A stretch of DNA of 64,000 bases, taken from positions 124,001 through 188,000 of the forward strand of contig CAKULF010000003.1 of NCBI GenBank assembly GCA_934667125.1, in the 5' to 3' direction. The position numbers were made by a program, and so were the translations under genes. Shown here piece after piece: positions 23,700 to 30,855 of the stretch. The notes under the pieces are model-generated. The model was given only the letters and a program-made list of their open reading frames with translations, made no database searches and was not told the DNA's origin. Origin of the DNA: an uncultured Candidatus Melainabacteria bacterium (GTDB lineage Bacteria > Cyanobacteriota > Vampirovibrionia > Gastranaerophilales > Gastranaerophilaceae). The first letter of the stretch is position 1. Each line of letters begins with the position of its first letter.

Positions 23700-25724
23700 C
23701 TATAATATATCGCTCGGGTCAATATCCACAACCATTTTGAGGTCAGGTGGTAATTTTATTGTTCTTAAAAATCTCAAAATTGTTCGATGTCCGTTTTCAT
23801 CTAATTTATTTTTCACAATGATATTGAACCTATATTCTTCTTTGATTTTTTCAATGACACAAGGGCTTGGACCAAGCACAATAAGGGTTTCATCCAACGA
23901 CAATTTTTTAATATAGTCTGATAAATGCAATTCTATTTCGCTTGCGGCTTTTTGCGCACGAAATTCGTTTTTGGAAGATAAGATAATTCTAATCATCTTT
24001 GAAAATGGCGGATAATCAAGCATTTCACGCAATTCTATTTCGTTATTATAAAATTCTTCATAGTTTTGTTCTTTTGCATTTTGAAGAAAAATATTATCCT
24101 CATTATACGTTTGAAAAATTACCTTGCCTTGCTTATCCCCTCTGCCGGAGCGCCCTGCAACCTGCGTCAATATTGAAAAACCACGCTCAGAGCTTCTATA
24201 ATCGGGCAAATTAAAACTTAAATCCGCATTAATCACCCCAACAAGCGTAACATTCTTGTTATCAAGCCCTTTTGCTATCATTTGAGTTCCGATTAAAATA
24301 TCAATTTCGCCGCTTTGAAAGCGTTTCAATATCTCAATGTGTTCGTTTTTCTTGCTCAAACTATCGGAATCAAGCCTTTCAATCCTATAATCTTTAAAAA
24401 TTTCTCTTGCTTGAAGCTCAACTTTTTGGCTTCCCATTCCAAAATTCTCAATCGCCTCTGAACCACATTTAGAGCAGGTTATAGGTGCTTTTAATTCAAA
24501 ATTGCAATAATGACATTTGTATGAATTAGATTGAGCGTGATAAATTAAAGGAATTGCGCATTTTTTGCATTGCACCACTTCGCCACACTCTAAACACTGA
24601 CTATAGCTGGAATAGCCCCTCCTGTTGATTAGAAAAATGACCTGATTTCCGTTTTTAATCGTTTCTTCAACATTTCTGATTAAAGTTCTTGAAAACAGCG
24701 TGAAATTGTGTTCTTGGCGCTCTTCTCTCATATCAATAGTTATAACCTTAGGCAAAGTCGCATTGTTAAATCTTTCCTTTAAAGTAAACAATGAATTGGA
24801 GTTAATTGCCGTGTAATAGCTTTCAATAGAGGGGGTTGCAGAGCCTAATATAAGATTGCAATTATACAATTCGCACAATTTTTTTGCGACATCTTTGGCG
24901 TTATAGCGTGGGTTTGGCATAGTTTGCTTATAGCTTGAATCGTGTTCTTCGTCTATAATAATCAAGCCCAAATTTTGAATAGGCGCAAAAACGGCACTCC
25001 TTGCGCCAAAGAGGATTTTTATTTCATTATTTCTTAATTTTTTCCAAGTTTCGTATTTTTCAGCTTCGGTTATGGAGCTGTGCCAAATTGCAACGCAATC
25101 TTTGCCAAAGCGTTCGATTGTGCGCATTGTAAGTTGCGAAACAAGGGCTATTTCGGGCGCTAAAAAGATAACATTTTTGTTTTCTTTAATACAATCTTCA
25201 ATTAATTTAAAATATATTTCAGTTTTCCCTGAACCTGTGATGCCGTATAGGAGCGCAGTTTTAGGGTTAACTTTTTTAATTTCATTATAAACTTTTTCTT
25301 GTGCAGGCGATAAATTATGTTGTTCTTTTAAATCAATATCTTTATAAATTGCATTTTCTTTTTTGGGTTTTCGATATTTTTTAACATTTTTTTCAAAGAA
25401 TTTTTGAGGCAAAGCCGTATTTAAAACAGTCTGAATGTCGCAATAATAGTATGTTGCAACCCATTCCAAAAGTTTTAAATATTCAAAAGAAAACAACGGG
25501 TCATATTCTAAAATTTCATTTATTTCTTTTGCTTTAATCCCCTCTTCAAGATAGTCGCTAAAGCCCACAACATAAGCCTTTAAGCCCTCTTTTCTTCTTC
25601 CGAAAGGAACTAAAACCGCTTGACCAATTTTAATTTCATCCTTTAAATTTTCGGGAATTAAATATGAGAAAGTTCTTGAACCTAATTTATTGATATCAAC
25701 CAGCACTTGAGCGTATTTTGGCAT
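23700..25724 (-). CDS. priA: Primosomal helicase PriA
   Basis: 674 residues. PriA is the 3'-to-5' helicase that recognises stalled forks and reloads the replisome. The N-terminal DNA-binding domain includes VLVDINKLGSRTFSYLIP and GQAVLVPFGRRK. Walker A is GITGSGKTE at about residue 160; DEEHD is the DEAH-type box. The cysteine zinc region (CLECGEVVQCKKCAIPL, CHYCNFELKAP, CSKCGS) is at about 375-418. The helicase tail contains IGTQMIAKGLDNKNVTLVGV and AGRSGRGDKQGKV. Its ATG overlaps the stop of the upstream small gene (TAATG), so translation is probably coupled. Confidence 0.96.
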   Translation of the reverse strand: MPKYAQVLVDINKLGSRTFSYLIPENLKDEIKIGQAVLVPFGRRKEGLKAYVVGFSDYLEEGIKAKEINEILEYDPLFSFEYLKLLEWVATYYYCDIQTVLNTALPQKFFEKNVKKYRKPKKENAIYKDIDLKEQHNLSPAQEKVYNEIKKVNPKTALLYGITGSGKTEIYFKLIEDCIKENKNVIFLAPEIALVSQLTMRTIERFGKDCVAIWHSSITEAEKYETWKKLRNNEIKILFGARSAVFAPIQNLGLIIIDEEHDSSYKQTMPNPRYNAKDVAKKLCELYNCNLILGSATPSIESYYTAINSNSLFTLKERFNNATLPKVITIDMREERQEHNFTLFSRTLIRNVEETIKNGNQVIFLINRRGYSSYSQCLECGEVVQCKKCAIPLIYHAQSNSYKCHYCNFELKAPITCSKCGSEAIENFGMGSQKVELQAREIFKDYRIERLDSDSLSKKNEHIEILKRFQSGEIDILIGTQMIAKGLDNKNVTLVGVINADLSFNLPDYRSSERGFSILTQVAGRSGRGDKQGKVIFQTYNEDNIFLQNAKEQNYEEFYNNEIELREMLDYPPFSKMIRIILSSKNEFRAQKAASEIELHLSDYIKKLSLDETLIVLGPSPCVIEKIKEEYRFNIIVKNKLDENGHRTILRFLRTIKLPPDLKMVVDIDPSDIL

Positions 25725-26083
25725 TATTTAATAAGCTCCATCGGACTATATTTAAGTTGATAATCAATCAAAGAAAAGACCATTTTGGCGGTTTCGCCGT
25801 TGTCTGAAAAGTCGCTATTTTGCGGCAAAATCTTAACTTCTGTTTGATTTAGATATTTTTTTGTAACGGTTAAAAGATAGTATTTATTTTCATATTTAAA
25901 CAAAATATAGCCGTTTTTGGTCTGTATTTCAGATATTTCAAACGCTTTAGATGAATTTAGAGCGCTAATCGAGCTTAAGAATAATTCATCCGGATTTTTG
26001 TTAAAAATTTTAAAACTATCGTCTAAAACCCCTGCTAGAGCAATTGAACACATTAAACAAAATAATACTAAAATTTTTTTCAT
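25724..26083 (-). CDS. Small secreted protein between polA and priA
   Basis: 119 residues when started at the ATG at 26083, which overlaps the polA stop codon (TAATG). A start 15 nt further upstream would spoil the signal peptide. The N-terminus MKKILVLFCLMCSIALA is a typical signal peptide. The rest has the pattern DDSFKIFNKNPDELFLSSI, then FEISEIQTKNGYILFKYENKYYLLTV, suggesting a small beta-sheet domain. It is exported, yet encoded in a tight three-gene chain with two replication proteins. The family is not recognised. Confidence 0.75.
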   Translation of the reverse strand: MKKILVLFCLMCSIALAGVLDDSFKIFNKNPDELFLSSISALNSSKAFEISEIQTKNGYILFKYENKYYLLTVTKKYLNQTEVKILPQNSDFSDNGETAKMVFSLIDYQLKYSPMELIK

Positions 26084-28692
26084 TATTTTTCCATCCAAGT
26101 TTTGCCAAAACCAACTTCAACCTTCAACGGAACTCTTAGTGGTTGATTTAATTCCATTGTTTTAATCGTTAAATCCTTAATTTCATCCATTTCTTCCTTA
26201 TTGACCTCAAGAACAAGTTCGTCGTGGATTTGTAGAATTATTTTTGATTTATAATTTTTTAATTTTTGATGAAGTTCAACCATAACCATCTTGATTATAT
26301 CAGCACTCGTTCCTTGAAGTGGCGCATTAATTGCGGCTCTGTGGGCGAATTCACGAATGTTTGCGTTTCTTGAATTTAATTGAGCGCCCAAATATCTTCT
26401 TCTTCCATACAAAGTTTCAACATAGCCGTTTGTTTGCGCAAATTCAAGGGTTGAATTAATGTATTGAGAAATTTTAGGATAAGTTTGAAAATATTTGTTA
26501 ATTAAATCCTGCGCTTCATAAGGCTCAATTCCCAATGTTTGGGCTAAACCATACCTTGTTTGCCCGTAAACTATACCAAAATTAACGGTTTTAGCCTTTC
26601 TTCTTTGTTCTTTTGTAACTTCTTCTAATGGAACATTAAAGATTTTTGAAGCCGTTATAGAATGTACATCAACATCATTTACAAATGAATTGATTAAAAT
26701 TTCATCCTCGCTATAGTGCGCCAATAGCCTTAATTCAACCTGTGAGTAATCAGCGCTCATAATCAAATTATCAGGACTTGAGGGGATGAAACCTGCTCTA
26801 ATTCTGTTTGAAAATTCTGTTTTAATTGGAATATTTTGCAAATTCGGGTCAGATGAGGATAATCTTCCTGTCGTTGTGACGGTTTGATTAAAATGGGTGT
26901 GAATTTTTCCGTCGTTTTTAACTAATTTTGGAAGAACATCAACATAAGTTGTTTTTAATTTCATCAATTGGCGATGTTCAAGGATATTCCTTGCTATAGC
27001 GTAATATGGCGCTAATTCTTCTAAAATTTTTGCGCTTGTTGAATAGTTGCCCGATTTGCCTTTCTTTTTGGGTTTAATTTCCATATTATTAAACAAAACC
27101 TCGGCAACTTGTTTTGGAGAATTGATATTAAACTCGCATTTTGCTTCGTCATAAATCAATTTTTCATATTCTTTAACCTTAGAATTAATTTCTTCTCCGA
27201 TTGATTTTAAATATGGAACATCAAGCTTAACCCCTGTGTTTTCAATGTCTTTCAACACAAAAGCAAGCGGAAGCTCGACATTATTCAATAAATCTTTTTC
27301 TTTTTGAGACAAATCTTTTTCATAAAACTCATACAAATCAAACAAATATGAGGTTAAAAGATAGTAATCATCTTCGTTTGGAACAACTCCAAGATTTTCA
27401 TTAATTTGTGTAATTAAATCATGTTTTCTGGATGAATCCTTGATATAGCTTGATAATTCAACATCAGCGATAACGTTTGAAATTTCATAATCAATATTTT
27501 TGACGTTATATGTAATTTTTTTAATTTCAGGATTAGCCAAAATCTCTTTTGCTTCAAGGGTTGGAACTTTAACAACATCATTGTTTGAAGCAATATAGCA
27601 AAATTCTTTGTCGATAAAATCCAATAAAAACGCAATAGTATCGCCATTTTTGATGTTATTTAACATGGATTTATCTGAAATATTGATTTTTTTAAGTTCT
27701 TTTTTCTCTTCCGTTTGAAAAAGTCCGAGTTGAGTTTCTTCCTTTGGAAAAGAGATAAATTCAACAATATTTTGACAAGAATTTTCGCTGTTAAATGGCG
27801 CTAAAAGCTTATCTATGTTTTTGATAAACGTGTAAAATTGCATTTTTGAAAAGAAATTTTTAACATTTTCTTTGTTTGGAATATTAAGGCAAGCGCCCTC
27901 AAAATCAAATTTAATATCCAAATCATCAACAATTTTAGCCAAAAACTGCGATAAATAGGCATCTTCCTTGCCGTTTATCAATTTTTCTTTTAAAGCTTTT
28001 TTTGTTATATTTTCAACATTATTGTAAATATTATCAAGGCTTTGGTACTCACTTAGGAGTGAGGCTGCCGATTTTGGACCAATTCCTCTAATCCCTGGGA
28101 TATTATCGGATGTATCTCCGCAAAGCGCCTTATAATCAACAATTTGGCTTGGATAAACTTCCATCCTGTCGAACACTTCTTGCTTATTATATTTAACAAG
28201 TTCACCTTTGGACGGAATTAAAATTGTTACAAGATTATCATCATCAACTAATTGAAAAGAATCTCTATCGCCCGTTAGAATATAGGTTTTATGCCCTTTT
28301 TCACGAGCTTGTCTTGCTATAGTTCCAATAACATCATCGCCCTCATACCCTTCATAAGTATAAATCGGTATATCAAGCGCCCTTAAACCCTCTTGAATTA
28401 AGGTTAATTGGCTTCTTAGGGTGTCGGGCATAGAGAGCCTATTTGCTTTGTATTCTGAAAATTTTTCAACCCTGAATGTCGCTTTAGAAACATCAAACGC
28501 AACGGCGATTGAATTTGGATGAATGTTTAATTTTTTATCTGCTAATAGGTCAAAAACCGCTTTAAAAAAGCCATACACCGCCCAAGAGGGGATGTGTGTT
28601 GTTGTTTGCATATTTGTGCGCTCAAGAGCGAAAAACATCCTAAAAGCTAGTGCGTGTCCGTCTATTAGAATTAAAGTTTTTTTATCTTCCAT
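26083..28692 (-). CDS. polA: DNA polymerase I
   Basis: About 869 residues from the ATG at 28692, preceded by a GGA-type site (a TTG at 28701 is less likely). The N-terminal 5' nuclease has LILIDGHALAFRMFFAL and GDTSDNIPGIRGIGPKSA. The middle region lacks the Asp-x-Glu metal site of the proofreading exonuclease (it reads TIAFLLDFIDKEF near residue 353), so 3'-5' editing is probably absent, as in some other bacterial PolA. The polymerase part has TTTGRLSSSDPNLQNIP, DYSQVELRLLAH, RRKAKTVNFGIVYGQT and IHDELVLEV. It has no good leaderless -10; a TATAGT lies about 40 nt upstream of the ATG. First gene of a TAATG-linked chain. Confidence 0.96.
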   Translation of the reverse strand: MEDKKTLILIDGHALAFRMFFALERTNMQTTTHIPSWAVYGFFKAVFDLLADKKLNIHPNSIAVAFDVSKATFRVEKFSEYKANRLSMPDTLRSQLTLIQEGLRALDIPIYTYEGYEGDDVIGTIARQAREKGHKTYILTGDRDSFQLVDDDNLVTILIPSKGELVKYNKQEVFDRMEVYPSQIVDYKALCGDTSDNIPGIRGIGPKSAASLLSEYQSLDNIYNNVENITKKALKEKLINGKEDAYLSQFLAKIVDDLDIKFDFEGACLNIPNKENVKNFFSKMQFYTFIKNIDKLLAPFNSENSCQNIVEFISFPKEETQLGLFQTEEKKELKKINISDKSMLNNIKNGDTIAFLLDFIDKEFCYIASNNDVVKVPTLEAKEILANPEIKKITYNVKNIDYEISNVIADVELSSYIKDSSRKHDLITQINENLGVVPNEDDYYLLTSYLFDLYEFYEKDLSQKEKDLLNNVELPLAFVLKDIENTGVKLDVPYLKSIGEEINSKVKEYEKLIYDEAKCEFNINSPKQVAEVLFNNMEIKPKKKGKSGNYSTSAKILEELAPYYAIARNILEHRQLMKLKTTYVDVLPKLVKNDGKIHTHFNQTVTTTGRLSSSDPNLQNIPIKTEFSNRIRAGFIPSSPDNLIMSADYSQVELRLLAHYSEDEILINSFVNDVDVHSITASKIFNVPLEEVTKEQRRKAKTVNFGIVYGQTRYGLAQTLGIEPYEAQDLINKYFQTYPKISQYINSTLEFAQTNGYVETLYGRRRYLGAQLNSRNANIREFAHRAAINAPLQGTSADIIKMVMVELHQKLKNYKSKIILQIHDELVLEVNKEEMDEIKDLTIKTMELNQPLRVPLKVEVGFGKTWMEK

Positions 28693-28758
28693 AAATTCCA
28701 AAATCCAAATCCCTGTTACTAATGATATTTTACTATAAAATCGGTATTTTGGGAAAAT

Positions 28759-28781
28759 AAAAAAATGGGGGATTTTCCCCC
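28759..28781 (-). terminator. Rho-independent terminator of the second prepilin gene
   Basis: On the minus strand, GGGGG and CCCCC form a 5 bp stem (loop 5 nt) and are followed by A then a run of seven T, about 20 nt after the stop at 28803. Confidence 0.75.
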
Positions 28782-28802
28782 TTAGTCAAACACAAAAATT
28801 GT

Positions 28803-30368
28803 TTAAAAACGTTGATTTCTGATGAGTAAAACTCCATCCTCTCCGTCTTTACCTGCTGCCCAACTACTTGTTGCAGAAGCGCCACCACTACCATAAAAAG
28901 TTCCTGTATCTTCATTAAATGATTTTGTTCTTTTTGAGCTGGCATAACAATTCATCCTTGAGTTACTCCATCCTGGAGCTCCATTTGCTTCAGCTACAAC
29001 TGTTCCGTCAGGAGTTTTAAATATTGTTTTGCTTCCTAAAGTCGGACTCCAATTCGACGTTCCTTTTCCGCCTTTTCCGACGCTGGCTGAGTAATCTCCG
29101 GCTTCTATAGCATATTGTTTTACTGTTGTTGAAATTCCAAAACATGCCCAACGATGACCATCCGAACCTGTTCCAGGACCACCGCCACCACTACCGTTCA
29201 CAAAAATATCAACATTAATGTTTTCGTAAAAGCGAATTTTTGTTTCTCCTGCTCTGTCGGAAGCAGCGTTAACGGTTAAAAGCCAATCGCCATTTATATC
29301 GCCGCTAAATTCGCATAATGCAGCATTTTCACATACGGGTATTTGTTTGGTTGAAACGCAGCTTCCATTATTTTTTTCGTATCCGCTATTGCAAGTAAAA
29401 TTTGTTCCGTCGCATGTAGCGTTATTCGGACAAGTAAGGCAATTTGAGCCGCTTATATATTGATTGGAATTACATGTGGTTTTTTCTTTAACGCAAGTCG
29501 TTCCAGATAATGTATATCCGCTTTTGCAAGTAATAACGCTTGTTCCGTTGCATGTTGCATTGCTTGGACAAGCAAGACAGCTTGTTCCGCTTATATATTT
29601 TCCGCTAGGGCAGGAAAATGCACAATATAATCCAGATTTTGTGTAATTTGTGTTGCATATAAAACTGTTTGTTCCGCCTGCACAAGTTGCATTGTTTGGG
29701 CAATTTAGGCAACTTGAACCTAATAAAAAATAATTAGCTTTGCAACTTGAACAATTATTGGCATTTTCACTACAAAGAGTGCAATTGCTATTACATGCAA
29801 GGCAAGAACTGTTTGCTGTTGAACTTGGAATGTAATTTCCGCTATTGCAAGTTTTGCAAGTTTCTTTTCCTTCTTCGTTTTGATATTGATTGCCTGTGCA
29901 GGTTTTGCAAGTTGTTTGTTTTTCTTCGTTTTGATAATAGCCGACTGGGCATAGTTCTTGTGTTTTGCCATTTGGGCATTTTTGTCCTTTTGGGCAAACT
30001 TTGCATTCATTGTTTTCTAAATAGTATCCGTCTTGGCATTTTGTGCAAGCTGAAGAAGTGCATTCGGCACAATTTAAAGTGGTACAATTTAAGCATTTGC
30101 ATCGAGAATTGTTTTTGTATTTCCCTGTTTCACAATTTTTATTGCACAATAGGCAAGATGTGCCGTTGCAAATATTACAAGCACTATCTATAGTTGAACA
30201 GTCTAACTTTATTGGAGAAGAGCTTGTTAGTGATATCATATTTTTGGATAATTTTTTTGAAATTACAGGCGCAAAGGCAGCGCTTATAAGGCTTACGGTT
30301 ATTAAGCTTATCATTAATTCAACAAGCGAAAAAGCAGAGTTTTTACTCTTATATATTTTGTGTTTCAT
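28803..30368 (-). CDS. Prepilin-like protein with tandem Cys-rich repeats and Gly-rich tail
   Basis: 521 residues. It begins with MKHKIYKSKNSAF and SLVELMISLITVSLI, a prepilin peptide nearly identical to that of the 923-residue protein. The Cys-rich block (about residues 55-345) has more than 40 cysteines in CxxC/CxxxxC spacing. Near its end is a tandem unit of about 40 residues present at least three times (CPNNATCAGG, CPSNATCNGT, CPNNATCDGT, each followed by CxSGY/NTNY-type turns). The tail is a Gly-rich module (VFVNGS-like, GGGGPGTGSDGH) ending in GVLLIRNQRF. Unlike the larger paralogue, the Cys block precedes a single Gly-rich module. SD AGGAAAA precedes the ATG. It is likely exported through a type IV pilus-type machinery and disulfide-bonded outside. 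Confidence 0.85.
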   Translation of the reverse strand: MKHKIYKSKNSAFSLVELMISLITVSLISAAFAPVISKKLSKNMISLTSSSPIKLDCSTIDSACNICNGTSCLLCNKNCETGKYKNNSRCKCLNCTTLNCAECTSSACTKCQDGYYLENNECKVCPKGQKCPNGKTQELCPVGYYQNEEKQTTCKTCTGNQYQNEEGKETCKTCNSGNYIPSSTANSSCLACNSNCTLCSENANNCSSCKANYFLLGSSCLNCPNNATCAGGTNSFICNTNYTKSGLYCAFSCPSGKYISGTSCLACPSNATCNGTSVITCKSGYTLSGTTCVKEKTTCNSNQYISGSNCLTCPNNATCDGTNFTCNSGYEKNNGSCVSTKQIPVCENAALCEFSGDINGDWLLTVNAASDRAGETKIRFYENINVDIFVNGSGGGGPGTGSDGHRWACFGISTTVKQYAIEAGDYSASVGKGGKGTSNWSPTLGSKTIFKTPDGTVVAEANGAPGWSNSRMNCYASSKRTKSFNEDTGTFYGSGGASATSSWAAGKDGEDGVLLIRNQRF

Positions 30369-30513
30369 ATTTTCCTGTTTGATGTTAAATTCTTACGTTT
30401 AGGTAGAAAAAAAGATGATTTTTCTACCAAATTATAATATTATTCTAACTAATTATGCGAATTTGTCAAATAAATTCTAACAATTGGGTAGTTTTTAAAT
30501 TTGAAATTTCTTT

Positions 30514-30519
30514 TATAGT
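30514..30519 (+). promoter_or_regulatory. Putative leaderless -10 box (TATAGT)
   Basis: TATAGT, then TTAGAA, then the ATG at 30526; no Shine-Dalgarno sequence. Confidence 0.5.
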
Positions 30520-30525
30520 TTAGAA

Positions 30526-30855
30526 ATGGAAAATATAATCGTTGAAATCGGTAATAATATTAAAACATTGAGGAAAAATGCAGGTTTAACTCAAGCTCAA
30601 TTGGCTGAAAAAATAAATGTCGATTCAAAATATATAAGCAGGCTTGAAACAGGCAGCTCAACTGCTTCAATTGCCACTATATCAAAGCTTGCCGGTGCTT
30701 TAGGTATTGAAGTTAAAGAATTGTTTAAGATTGAAAATATTAAAAATAAAAATAATTTGATTAAATCCATTAATCAAGAATTATCAAGGTTGAACACAAA
30801 GGATTTAGAAGCAGTCTATTTGATGATTAGAGCGCTTGTTGAAAAATATTCTTAA
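30526..30855 (+). CDS. XRE-family transcription regulator
   Basis: 109 residues. Residues 8-62 are a clear Cro/CI-type HTH: IKTLRKNAGLTQAQLAEKI, DSKYISRLETG, then ATISKLAGALGIEVKELF. A C-terminal helix follows (INQELSRLNTKDLEAVYLMI). It lies divergent from the second prepilin gene (157 nt between start codons) and could regulate it, but that is inference. Its end overlaps the SNF2 gene by 4 nt (convergent). Confidence 0.85.
   Translation: MENIIVEIGNNIKTLRKNAGLTQAQLAEKINVDSKYISRLETGSSTASIATISKLAGALGIEVKELFKIENIKNKNNLIKSINQELSRLNTKDLEAVYLMIRALVEKYS

Noticed and set aside
26083..28692. Frameshift or loss of function in polA because of the missing exonuclease motif
   Set aside because: Loss of proofreading motifs in PolA is known in several bacteria (for example Bacillus and Thermus types); the polymerase and 5' nuclease parts are intact.
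29747..30402. Plus-strand ORFs opposite the Cys-rich prepilin
   Set aside because: Cys/Phe/Leu-rich shadow frames caused by TGC/TGT codons on the other strand.
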